Part shown: positions 8,912 to 16,194 of the stretch, in pieces
Position numbering within the stretch: the stretch's first letter is position 1
Layout: each line of letters begins with the position of its first letter
Program-made: the position numbers and the translations under genes
Notes under the pieces: generated by a model
Told to the model about the DNA's origin: nothing
What the model saw: the letters and a program-made list of their open reading frames with translations, nothing else
Database searches by the model: none
From: an uncultured Prevotellaceae bacterium
GTDB lineage: Bacteria > Bacteroidota > Bacteroidia > Bacteroidales > Muribaculaceae
NCBI GenBank assembly: GCA_900318645.1
Contig: ONLH01000006.1
Coordinates: 22,977 to 86,976 of the forward strand
Length of the DNA: 64,000 bases
Direction: 5' to 3'

Positions 8912-8969
8912 GTTAGGAGTTAGAAGTTAGGAGTTAGGAGTTCTCAGGACTAACAGCTAATGGCTAACA
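8912..8969. repeat. TTAG heptad repeats in an operon gap (family also at 10423, 17654 and 25953)
   Basis: The 69-base gap between the WYL gene and the symporter gene consists of GTTAGGA, GTTAGAA, GTTAGGA, GTTAGGA, GTTCTCA (8912-8946, period 7) followed by CTAACAGCTAATGGCTAACA (8950-8969). The latter is nearly the inverse of the first type (CTAA against TTAG), so the transcript could fold on itself. No ribosome-binding or promoter signal is visible. Confidence 0.85.
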
Positions 8970-8970
8970 A

Positions 8971-10416
8971 CTATGATTTCTTGATGAGCAGGGCCAGGCC
9001 TATCATGGTCAGGGCGGCATTCAAGAGCAGCAACTCAAAGCCGAGGGTGTAGTCATACTGATTCTTCAGCCACATCTGGATAAAGAAGCTGATGACAGGT
9101 GCTGCGATACATACCACAGGCACCAAGCGGTCACGCACGGGGCTCTTGCACATCATGCCGAAGGCGAACAAGCCCAGGATGGGACCGTAGGTATAGCTTG
9201 CTAAGGTATAAACCGCGCTGATAGCGTCACTGTTGCTGATGGCGTAGAAGATAAGAATCACCAGGCCCATACCTGCTGCCATGGCAATGTGTACCATGCG
9301 GCGCGTGCGACCCAGTGCAGCATCGTCCTGTTTCTTGTCAGCACCCAGGATGTCAACGGTGAACGAGGTGGTGAGCGACGTCAATGCCGAGCCAGCAGCC
9401 GAATAGGCAGCAGCAATCAGACCGATGATAAATACTACACCCAGCAAAACGGGCATTCCTTCACTGAAGGCTACCGTACCGAACAGCTCGTCAGTCTTCT
9501 CGGGCATGGCAATGCCGTGAGCCTTGACGTGCAGGGTGAGCAGGGTACCCAAAATCAGGAACAAAGCGATAACGATGACCTGCAGGAATACGCTCACGAT
9601 AAGGTTCTTGGCCGACTCGTTGGCGTTCTTGCAAGCCAGACTGCGCTGCATCAAGTCCTGATCAAGACCTGTGGTAGCAATTACCATAAAGATGCCAGCG
9701 ATAAACTGTTTCCAGAAGTAGGTGCCCTCTTTGGGATTGTCGAAGAAGAAAATACGAGAGCTTTCATCACCAGCAACAGCCTTGCACAAGCCACCAAGGT
9801 CATAACCCAGTCCCTTGGCTACAAAATAGATGCTCAATACGACCGACAAGATGAGGCAGAAGCTCTTCAATGTATCGGTCCAGATGACCGTCTTCACACC
9901 GCCTTGCAACGTGTAGAGGAAAATGAGGGCGATGGTGACAATGACGTTGATGACAAAGGGGATGTGCAGCGGCGAGAACACCAGCAGCTGCAGGGTCACG
10001 CACACGACATAGAAACGCACCGCAGCGCCCAGCATCTTACTGATGAAGAAGAACCAAGCACCACTCTTGTGGGTGCTGCCGCCAAAGCGTTGCTCCAGGT
10101 AACCGTAGATGGAGACCAAATTACGCTTATAGAACAGCGGGATGAGCACGTAGGCAATGACAAAGTAGCCCACGATGAAACCCAGGGCCATCTGCATGTA
10201 ACTGAAGCCCTTGGTAACCACCATACCCGGCACCGAGATAAAAGTCACGCCCGAAATGGGAGCGCCCAGCATGGCGATAGCAACAATAAACCAGGGAGCC
10301 TGACGTCCACCGCTCAAGGCGGTGGCAGTGTCGCTCTTGCGCGAGGCAGCCCACGAGATGATAAACAAGAGAATGAAATAGCCAACTATCGTGGCAAGTA
10401 CAATCCAGGGAGTCAT
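8971..10416 (-). CDS. Sodium:solute symporter family transporter
   Basis: A 481-residue inner-membrane protein with about 13 hydrophobic helices spread over its whole length, the size and pattern of the sodium:solute symporter (SSS/SSF) family. Recognisable family segments are SGGRQAPWFIVAIAMLGAPI followed by SGVTFISVPGMV near residues 35-70, and TGLDQDLMQRSLACKNANES near 240-260, typical of sialic acid or sugar-type SSS members. It lies between a NamZ homologue and a WYL regulator with two AmiE-like hydrolases, so uptake of MurNAc or a muropeptide is plausible. The sequence alone does not fix the substrate. The ATG at 10414-10416 is the only sensible start. Confidence 0.88.
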   Translation of the reverse strand: MTPWIVLATIVGYFILLFIISWAASRKSDTATALSGGRQAPWFIVAIAMLGAPISGVTFISVPGMVVTKGFSYMQMALGFIVGYFVIAYVLIPLFYKRNLVSIYGYLEQRFGGSTHKSGAWFFFISKMLGAAVRFYVVCVTLQLLVFSPLHIPFVINVIVTIALIFLYTLQGGVKTVIWTDTLKSFCLILSVVLSIYFVAKGLGYDLGGLCKAVAGDESSRIFFFDNPKEGTYFWKQFIAGIFMVIATTGLDQDLMQRSLACKNANESAKNLIVSVFLQVIVIALFLILGTLLTLHVKAHGIAMPEKTDELFGTVAFSEGMPVLLGVVFIIGLIAAAYSAAGSALTSLTTSFTVDILGADKKQDDAALGRTRRMVHIAMAAGMGLVILIFYAISNSDAISAVYTLASYTYGPILGLFAFGMMCKSPVRDRLVPVVCIAAPVISFFIQMWLKNQYDYTLGFELLLLNAALTMIGLALLIKKS

Positions 10417-10422
10417 TTCTTA

Positions 10423-10457
10423 GTTAGGAGTTAGAAGTTAGGAGTTAGAAGTTAGGA
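10423..10457. repeat. Five TTAG heptads between namZ and the symporter gene
   Basis: Five consecutive 7-base units alternate GTTAGGA and GTTAGAA with no interruption. They fill most of the 52 bases between the namZ stop and the symporter start. The same two units recur at 8912-8939 in the next gap of this operon. Confidence 0.9.
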
Positions 10458-10468
10458 ATTGATTCATT

Positions 10469-11746
10469 TTATTCCGCGTAGAGGAGATAGGGACGGCGCT
10501 GCGCCTTGAAGAGTTCAACGTCGGCTTGCCAGGTGGCCTTGATTTCCTCGGCGCTCTTGCCGTCGGCAATCATCTGGCGCACTTGGGTGGTACCCATCAG
10601 CAAGTCAAAGAAGTTACTCTTCAAATAGAACTGCTTGCCGTTCTTCGTCAGGTTGCGATAGGCATCAATGATATACTCCAGGTTGATGCCCTTGGCGATA
10701 ACGTCCTCGGCATTGAGGTTGTGCAAGTCCACACCGTGGCACAGCTTGTCCATCTGTGGCGGTGTTTTGGCCCCGAAACGGCTCTTGGGGGTGAACTCAA
10801 AACTGTAGCCCGTCATGTCGGGGTGGCCATAGACCTGGAAAGGCCAGTCGGTGCCGCGACCCAGGCTCACGGTCGTGCCCTCGAAGTAGCACATCGAGGG
10901 ATAAAGGTATATTGCGAGCATATTGGGCAGATTGGGGCTCGGAGCAATGGGCAACGTGTAGCGTGTTTGGTGGGTATAGTTCTGGCAAGGGATGACAGTG
11001 AGGTCCACTTTTTTGCCGTCCTTGAGCCAGCCCTCACCGTTGGCCATCTGTGCCAACTCGCCAAGCGTCATGCCATGCACGGTGGGGATGGGGAGGCGTC
11101 CTACGCCCGACTTGAGTGTCATATCCAGGATGGGACCATCGACATACATACCGTTAGGGTTGGGCCTATCGAGCACCATGAATTGCTTGCCGTAGGTCAC
11201 TGCGGCATCCATCAGGTTGATCATCGTCACATAGTAGGTATAGAACCTCAGGCCTACGTCCTGAATATCGGTCACGATGACGTCGATACCGTCCATCACT
11301 TCACGGCTGGGCATCGGTGACTTGCCGTCATAGAGCGATGCAATGGGAATGCCCGTCTTCTCGTCAACACTGCTCGACACGTGCTCTCCAGCATCGGCAT
11401 TGCCACGGAAACCATGCTCGGGCGAGAAGATTGTCACCACGTTCACGCCGTTTTCCAGCATCAGGTCCAGCGTGTGCTTGTCTCCCACCATGCCAGTCTG
11501 GTTACTCAGCAGAGCCACACGTTTGCCCTTCAGCAGTGGCACATACTGGTCAGTTCGGGCTGCCCCTAGCACCACCTCGCCAGTGGTCACAGCGGTTGTA
11601 ACGGCTTGTCCAGCATCAGTATGTGCGACATCAGCTGCAACCGTCTTATTCGCCCGGTGGGTGCTGCAGGCATTCAGCGTCGTCATTGACGTGAGTGAAA
11701 GCCACATCACGAGCATCAACAGATAAGTTTTGGTCATACTCTTCAT
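10469..11746 (-). CDS. namZ: NamZ-type exo-beta-N-acetylmuramidase lipoprotein (DUF1343, GH171)
   Basis: A protein of 425 residues from the ATG at 11744-11746. A lipoprotein signal (MTKTYLLMLVMWLSL, then LNAC as lipobox) indicates anchoring at the inner or outer membrane facing the periplasm. The mature part carries the DUF1343 hallmarks LKGKRVALLSNQTG, TIFSPEHGFRG with the GEHV that follows, VTDIQDVGLRFYTYY, and VLDRPNPNG. Characterised members (B. subtilis NamZ/YbbC and a Tannerella homologue) release MurNAc from the non-reducing end of peptidoglycan fragments. The frame stays open to a TTG at 11779, but a promoter -7 box lies at 11777-11784, so translation must begin downstream. The ATG at 11746 (or 11737) fits a 25-35 base leader. 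It heads the operon with symporter, WYL regulator and two AmiE-like hydrolases. Confidence 0.88.
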   Translation of the reverse strand: MKSMTKTYLLMLVMWLSLTSMTTLNACSTHRANKTVAADVAHTDAGQAVTTAVTTGEVVLGAARTDQYVPLLKGKRVALLSNQTGMVGDKHTLDLMLENGVNVVTIFSPEHGFRGNADAGEHVSSSVDEKTGIPIASLYDGKSPMPSREVMDGIDVIVTDIQDVGLRFYTYYVTMINLMDAAVTYGKQFMVLDRPNPNGMYVDGPILDMTLKSGVGRLPIPTVHGMTLGELAQMANGEGWLKDGKKVDLTVIPCQNYTHQTRYTLPIAPSPNLPNMLAIYLYPSMCYFEGTTVSLGRGTDWPFQVYGHPDMTGYSFEFTPKSRFGAKTPPQMDKLCHGVDLHNLNAEDVIAKGINLEYIIDAYRNLTKNGKQFYLKSNFFDLLMGTTQVRQMIADGKSAEEIKATWQADVELFKAQRRPYLLYAE

Positions 11747-11776
11747 TTTGGTAAATTCATTGGTCATATTAACACG

Positions 11777-11808
11777 CAAAGATAGACCATTTAGTTTGAA
11801 CTATCAAC
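11777..11808 (-). promoter_or_regulatory. Promoter of the namZ operon
   Basis: On the minus strand TATCTTTG (11777-11784) matches the Bacteroidetes -7 consensus TAnnTTTG. GTTG (11805-11808) lies exactly 20 bases upstream at the -33 position, one base off TTTG. The predicted transcript starts near 11770, about 25 bases before the chosen namZ ATG. Confidence 0.65.
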
Positions 11809-11982
11809 AATCTTTCTCAACAATTTTGCCAAAAACTGGCACACGTTTTGAGTGAGGAGTTTGTGGTTTGGAATGTTTTTCTATATAAACTGTTTAAAAC
11901 GTAAGTTCTTTAAAAAACACTCCGAGAAAACAATATGTTAGAACATCCCTGCTTGAAGACAGTTCAAAAAAGTTGAAAAAAA

Positions 11983-12014
11983 TTTGCCCATTGTTAACTA
12001 ATTCGTTAACTTTG
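11983..12014 (+). promoter_or_regulatory. Promoter of the higBA operon
   Basis: TTTG (11983-11986), 20 bases, then TAACTTTG (12007-12014): a full match to the Bacteroidetes -33/-7 consensus with ideal spacing. GTTAACTAATTCGTTAAC (11993-12010) overlaps the -7 box and is a near palindrome (GTTAAC either side of TAATTC), a likely operator for the HigA-type repressor. The start codon is at 12033. Confidence 0.75.
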
Positions 12015-12032
12015 CGGCGCTAGTTAAACGTT

Positions 12033-12377
12033 ATGAATAAAGTACGTGAGATAAGGCTCTTTAAATCCTACTTCAAGGATTTCTATATTACGCAAACTGT
12101 TGCTGTGCGTAACAAAATAAATTATGTACTCCGACTCATTGAAACCCAAAAGGTTGTTCCCGTAAAGTTCTTCAAATTCATTGAAGGCACTGACGGCATT
12201 TATGAGATCAGAGTTGAAGCCAATGGCAACATTTTCCGCATCTTCTGTTGTTTAGATGGAGGTGCTTTGGTGATATTATTTCATGGATTCCAAAAGAAAA
12301 CCCAGAAGACACCAAAGAATCAGATTAAACGGGCTGAAGCGATTAAAAAAGAATATGATAACAGCAAAAAAGGATAG
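12033..12377 (+). CDS. HigB-like toxin (phage-derived Gp49-like/RelE superfamily)
   Basis: A protein of 114 residues. Its order of elements matches the Gp49-like HigB family: an N-terminal helix pair (KVREIRLFKSYFKDF), a basic helix (RNKINYVLRLIETQKVVP), then the central beta-sheet (GIYEIRVEANGNIFRIFCCL, ALVILFHGFQKKTQKTP) with conserved RIF and the HGFxKK(T) C-terminal motif. Family members cut mRNA in the ribosome. It is followed two bases later by an XRE-type antitoxin, giving the toxin-first order typical of higBA. The Lys-rich tail (KKEYDNSKKG) is normal for the family. Confidence 0.87.
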   Translation: MNKVREIRLFKSYFKDFYITQTVAVRNKINYVLRLIETQKVVPVKFFKFIEGTDGIYEIRVEANGNIFRIFCCLDGGALVILFHGFQKKTQKTPKNQIKRAEAIKKEYDNSKKG

Positions 12378-12379
12378 AC

Positions 12380-12691
12380 ATGGATAAGAAAAAGAAAGAA
12401 GCTATCATGCAGAGCGAGACCTTTGATGAATTGCTCAATGCCGAGTATGGCGAACGTGGTACCGACGAAAGGGAAGCATTTGAGACCGAAGCTAACGCTT
12501 TTTGCTTGGCTGAGAGCCTGAAGGAACAACGCCGCTTGGCTGGACTAACCCAAGAACAATTAGCTGAAAAAATCGGCACCAAGAAAAGCTATATTTCAAA
12601 AATTGAAAACGGCCGAGCAGATGTTCAGTTGTCCACCCTCTTCCGCATCTTCGCTGGCTTGGGCAAGCGCATCTCAATCAATATCCTGTAA
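12380..12691 (+). CDS. HigA-like antitoxin, XRE-family helix-turn-helix
   Basis: A protein of 103 residues. The N-terminal half is acidic and helical (SETFDELLNAEYGERGTDER), the likely toxin-binding part. A Cro/C1-type helix-turn-helix follows at residues 46-100 (LKEQRRLAGLTQEQLAEKIG, then KSYISKIENGRADVQLSTLF). It should neutralise the adjacent toxin and repress their shared promoter, where the near-palindrome over the -7 box is a candidate operator. The next gene starts only six bases after its stop, so that membrane protein may be co-transcribed with the pair. Confidence 0.87.
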   Translation: MDKKKKEAIMQSETFDELLNAEYGERGTDEREAFETEANAFCLAESLKEQRRLAGLTQEQLAEKIGTKKSYISKIENGRADVQLSTLFRIFAGLGKRISINIL

Positions 12692-12697
12692 AGCAAA

Positions 12698-14485
12698 ATG
12701 ACTGAACAGCGGGATTCGGGCTGCAATAGGACTCCTCTGTACAATGGCAACAGTGGCATCATCATGATGGCCATTATTGCGGTGGCGTATGGGGTGCTGA
12801 ATTTCTTGACACCGCTGTATCATGACGACTTTGTCTATAAGTTCATGTTTGAGGGCGGGGCAGTCGATTATGACCACCCTATCGGGAGCATCGGGGACAT
12901 CGTTGCCTCGCAGGTGGACCATTACACTTCGGTGAACGGGCGCAGCATCGTGCATTTCCTCGTGCAACTGTTCACTGGCCTGTTGGGGAAAACGGTTTTC
13001 AACCTGTTTAATGTCATTGTCTTCTGTACGTTCATTTTCCTGCTTAAGAGACAAACGAATAGTAGCACAAAGCTGGAAGGAGACGCAAGATTTTGCGTCT
13101 CTACATTGGTGATACTTGTGCTGGTGTTGCTGATGCCGCGGTTCAAGGACACCTTCCTGTGGATGACCGGCAGCATCAACTACCTGTGGAGTGCAACAGC
13201 AGCACTGGGGTTCCTCCTGATCTATGAAAAACGACGCGAGCGGGCGATGGACAGGAGTCTGCTGCCTATGCTATTGGTCGCGTTCCTGCTTGGATGGACC
13301 CACGAAGGTATCACCCTACCCCTCGCAGCCTCACTAGTACTCATCAACCTGTTTTCCATCAAGAAAAACCGCGGTCGTGTGCAGGGACTGTGGCTGGCGC
13401 TGGCCTATCTGGCGGGCGGCTGCGTGATTGCACTGGCGCCTGGCACTATCGCCCGTTCGGGAATGGGCGGCGGCTTGACGCCCTCGATTTTGGGACTAAA
13501 GGTCATCACGGGCTTTGTCGTGCTGGCAAAACTCAGAATCATCTATCTCGCTCTGCTCGCCACTGTCATCGCCTGGTTCACACGTCGCGACGTCGCCAAG
13601 CAAGTCATCAAACACAACAGCTACCTAATACTGGCCATGTTCTTGTCGCTGGGCATCGTCTTCACCTCGGGACTGGAGTCCTCGCGCACAGCCTTCGGAC
13701 TGGAACTGTTTGCCATGATTTACCTGTTGCGCCTGCTCGCCGAGTGTTGGGGAGATCATTGTAGAGACGCAAAATCTTGCGTCTCCAAGGGGAGACAATC
13801 CATTTCTTGCGTCACCGAAGGGAAGCGGCCACGCCAAGGCGAGGCCCTACAACGCTTGTGCAATATTGTGCTGACGATAGGGTTGATTGCTTTCTATGCC
13901 TTGCTGTTGCGACACACTATCGCCTCATGGCAGGAGTCACAACGACTCATTTCCCAGATTGAGCGTACCACCGACGGCATCATCGGCACCCGCGAACACG
14001 ATGCAGGCTTTTTCTCGTCCCATATCTGCACCATGTTGTCACTCGACAGCACCGTCAATGCCATGAACTACGACCCGCATGGCTGGCCCGCCAGCATCGC
14101 CGCGACCTATCACCGAGACTCGCTGGTCTTCCTGCCTCAGGCCTTCCTCGATGAGCTGAGGGCACAGCCTGAACGTCACGACTCGCTGAGTCTGGACACA
14201 CCCTACGAATTCTATGTGCAACGCATCAAGGACGACGCGGTGATCAAGCAAGTGGATTTCCTGTTGGAGCCTAACGACTTCAGCGACATCCCGTTCGTCT
14301 TCCGCCCCATCGCCCGCCGCATGAACCGCTACACCGACACCACCGTCACAACCAGCAAGTGGGTGACCCTCTCCCTCTACGGCCGTCGCTACCTGCTTAT
14401 CAAGCGCGACCATCAACTCGCTCATCGCCTAAAGGCGATACGCGTCCAGAACAAGAATCCTCTAGAAAAACCGTCGGCGAATTAA
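12698..14485 (+). CDS. Polytopic membrane protein (DUF6056-like) with in-frame palindromic inserts
   Basis: A 595-residue inner-membrane protein with about 10-11 hydrophobic helices and a soluble C-terminal domain of roughly 170 residues (from about 425). The first periplasmic loop has PLYHDDFVYKFMF and HYTSVNGRSIVHFLVQLF, the pattern I associate with DUF6056 proteins, which look like GT-C/O-antigen polymerase-type membrane enzymes. No activity is established. Two loops carry extra peptides encoded by palindromic DNA: GDARFCVST at residues 128-136 and CRDAKSCVSK at about 354-363, the second followed by a degenerate SISCVTEGKR. These keep the frame open. The gene starts six bases after the HigA-like antitoxin gene and may share its transcript. 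A glycosyltransferase or polymerase role is inference. Confidence 0.72.
   Translation: MTEQRDSGCNRTPLYNGNSGIIMMAIIAVAYGVLNFLTPLYHDDFVYKFMFEGGAVDYDHPIGSIGDIVASQVDHYTSVNGRSIVHFLVQLFTGLLGKTVFNLFNVIVFCTFIFLLKRQTNSSTKLEGDARFCVSTLVILVLVLLMPRFKDTFLWMTGSINYLWSATAALGFLLIYEKRRERAMDRSLLPMLLVAFLLGWTHEGITLPLAASLVLINLFSIKKNRGRVQGLWLALAYLAGGCVIALAPGTIARSGMGGGLTPSILGLKVITGFVVLAKLRIIYLALLATVIAWFTRRDVAKQVIKHNSYLILAMFLSLGIVFTSGLESSRTAFGLELFAMIYLLRLLAECWGDHCRDAKSCVSKGRQSISCVTEGKRPRQGEALQRLCNIVLTIGLIAFYALLLRHTIASWQESQRLISQIERTTDGIIGTREHDAGFFSSHICTMLSLDSTVNAMNYDPHGWPASIAATYHRDSLVFLPQAFLDELRAQPERHDSLSLDTPYEFYVQRIKDDAVIKQVDFLLEPNDFSDIPFVFRPIARRMNRYTDTTVTTSKWVTLSLYGRRYLLIKRDHQLAHRLKAIRVQNKNPLEKPSAN
13080..13104. repeat. 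Palindromic element inside a coding sequence, copy 1
   Basis: GAGACGCAA-GATT-TTGCGTCTC (13080-13101) followed by TAC. The perfect 9-base arms make a strong hairpin. In the gene's frame it encodes DARFCVST just before a membrane helix. The 25-base element is the exact reverse complement of copy 2 at 13761-13785. Confidence 0.93.
13761..13826. repeat. Palindromic element inside a coding sequence, copy 2 plus degenerate copy 3
   Basis: Bases 13761-13785 are GTA plus GAGACGCAA-AATC-TTGCGTCTC, the exact reverse complement of copy 1. GTCTCC-AAGG-GGAGAC (13781-13796) joins it to a decayed third copy (GGAGAC, then TTCTTGCGTCACC, to about 13826). All read through in frame in a loop between membrane helices. 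Confidence 0.88.
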
Positions 14486-14508
14486 ACGAATTAAACCAGT
14501 TTGAAAAA

Positions 14509-14573
14509 ACACGAATGTCCATGAATGGGTCGTGAATGATTTTAATTTATGGTCTATTCGTGGGCATTCGTGT
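14509..14573. repeat. CACGAATG inverted repeat between convergent genes
   Basis: ACACGAATGTCCATGAAT (14509-14526) pairs with ATTCGTGGGCATTCGTGT (14556-14573) at 16 of 18 positions. It lies between the convergent ends of the DUF6056-like gene and a small membrane protein gene, where it could stop transcription from both sides, although no clear T-run follows. A related half-copy lies at 24877-24894. Confidence 0.75.
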
Positions 14574-14615
14574 GATTGGATGGTGGTGGATGACGATATC
14601 AAAGGCTTTAAGTCT

Positions 14616-15152
14616 TCAGTACTTGAGTGAGATATTGGTGGGGATGGGGCTGGTGGTGTCGAGGGTGAATGAGGCCCAGGCGCTGGTCAACTGACTCTCG
14701 TAGCGGACGCGGTACTTGGTGCCGAGACGCAGACACTTGAGCGTTGCTTCGCCAGTGACAGGTTGGGGTATGGCTCTACGACGCTTGATACCTTTCTTCT
14801 CAATAATGGTACATTGTTCCTCCTGAACAGTGATGACCAGATTGATGGTCTCCTCGTCGCCCAAGGACAGTCCTGTCCTGCTCACTTGTATACGGCCACC
14901 GCTCAATGGCTCCATGATAAGTAAATCCTCTATCTCTTCTTCGTCGGCCAACAACTGACTATTCTGATGACATTCGCCTTGGGAGGGCTTAGATTGGTCG
15001 GTTGTTTCCTCTTTCTCTACAGGAGTCGTGGCGAGTTGGACGATGTAAGTGCTTGGCGGTCTCTTCTCGCGGTGCCCGAAGAAAAACGCCAGCATTGCCA
15101 TCGCCACGACAAAGGCGATGGTGTAAAATTCTGGAGAGTTGAGGTCAATCAT
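14616..15152 (-). CDS. Small single-pass membrane protein of an O-acetylation module, unknown function
   Basis: I do not recognise this 178-residue protein. One hydrophobic helix (about residues 10-26, FYTIAFVVAMAMLAFFFG) is followed by a charged, low-complexity stretch with acidic residues (DEEEIEDLL near 70-80), and then about 90 residues of beta-rich sequence (ISRTG-like strands, GIKRRRAIPQPVTGEATLK, RVRYES) that could be a small beta-sandwich. Its start overlaps the stop of the SGNH-like gene by four bases (ATGA), and the MBOAT gene lies just upstream, so it is almost certainly part of that module. It may be a partner or scaffold for the acyltransferase. No homologue is known to me. Confidence 0.7.
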   Translation of the reverse strand: MIDLNSPEFYTIAFVVAMAMLAFFFGHREKRPPSTYIVQLATTPVEKEETTDQSKPSQGECHQNSQLLADEEEIEDLLIMEPLSGGRIQVSRTGLSLGDEETINLVITVQEEQCTIIEKKGIKRRRAIPQPVTGEATLKCLRLGTKYRVRYESQLTSAWASFTLDTTSPIPTNISLKY

Positions 15153-16183
15153 TTGAGTTTAGGGATGATTTCGGCGGCGATGAGACGCGACGAGGCTGGC
15201 GACCAATGCGTGTCGTTGAACAAATAGACATCCTTTACACCCTGCTCGACAAAGGGAAGAAGTACCCGCTTAGCGAAGACAAAACGGTCTATCTCGGGAG
15301 CCATCCACTGCTCGAGGTCCTCGTTGAGGGTCTTGGTCGGATAAGGGTTATCGATGATGAAATCCTGGTACAGGTCATACTTGTCACAGGCTATAAGCAG
15401 GACGAGGTTCACCCCCTTTTCCCTCGCCAAGTTAATCAACTGCCGATAACTGTAAACAATGGCCTGTTGCTGGTCGGCAGAGAGGTCAAACCCCATATTT
15501 ACATCATCCTTATAGAAATAGAGCATGTCGGGCTGCTTGCCACCAAACATGGGGCGCGAGAGCCGTGCAGTGTAGATGGGATTCTTTCCAAAGAGGTGAT
15601 AGAACACGTAGTCCTTGACACGCAACAGCGGACTAGAGTCCTTAGGCTTCTCAGCCGCCTGTTGTGACGCTTGGGGACGTGGTAATGAGGTGTTGTTATT
15701 GACAAAGCCGCCGTGACGACTAACCAGATAGCGTTCCACCTCCTGAACAACGAGGTTCTTGACATGAGTGGAATCAATCACGCCCAAATTCAACGCATCA
15801 AATGCCATCTGTACCGGACTGGCTTGTGCATCTCCACCCGGCGTGAATAAGGTGACCTTGAGATTTCCGTCATGGGCAAGATAATTCACAAAGTCACAAG
15901 TCTTGCTCACTCCACCGCCATGCGAGAAAGAGTCACCGATAACCACCACATCACAAGTGTCCAACCGCATCAAGCTGTCATCATCCAAACTCTGATGATA
16001 GAAATCGTGCAGCACATCGGTATTCAGGATGGAATCGGTGTATTCCGAGCCTCCGTCTATCAGTCCCAATCGCATCAAGTCGCCCGAATTGTCATTGGTC
16101 GCCCACAGATAGACCACCATCCCGACGAGCAGAAGCCAGACGGGCAACACGGTGTAGGATATCTTGATAAGAAACTTCTTCAT
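15149..16183 (-). CDS. SGNH/AlgX-AlgJ-like periplasmic acetyltransferase-type protein
   Basis: A protein of 344 residues from the ATG at 16181-16183 (a GTG nine bases further up is possible). A membrane anchor spans about residues 8-28. The SGNH nucleophile block is VVVIGDSFSHGGG with Ser85. The Asp/His pair is NDTHWS close to the C-terminus (about 322-327), the DxxHW arrangement of AlgX/AlgJ/DltD-like partners of MBOAT proteins. Between them are positions for substrate binding (YFYKDDVNMG, VLLIACDKYDLY). It follows the MBOAT gene by 11 bases and overlaps the next gene by four. The expected role is moving acetyl groups, delivered across the membrane by the MBOAT protein, onto a surface polysaccharide. 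The polymer is unknown. Confidence 0.78.
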   Translation of the reverse strand: MKKFLIKISYTVLPVWLLLVGMVVYLWATNDNSGDLMRLGLIDGGSEYTDSILNTDVLHDFYHQSLDDDSLMRLDTCDVVVIGDSFSHGGGVSKTCDFVNYLAHDGNLKVTLFTPGGDAQASPVQMAFDALNLGVIDSTHVKNLVVQEVERYLVSRHGGFVNNNTSLPRPQASQQAAEKPKDSSPLLRVKDYVFYHLFGKNPIYTARLSRPMFGGKQPDMLYFYKDDVNMGFDLSADQQQAIVYSYRQLINLAREKGVNLVLLIACDKYDLYQDFIIDNPYPTKTLNEDLEQWMAPEIDRFVFAKRVLLPFVEQGVKDVYLFNDTHWSPASSRLIAAEIIPKLK

Positions 16184-16194
16184 GACACGCACGC

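Noticed and set aside
9289-10434. Plus-strand open frame of 381 codons opposite the symporter gene
   Set aside because: The minus strand encodes a clear transporter with regular membrane helices. The antisense protein is charged and Gln-rich with no motif.
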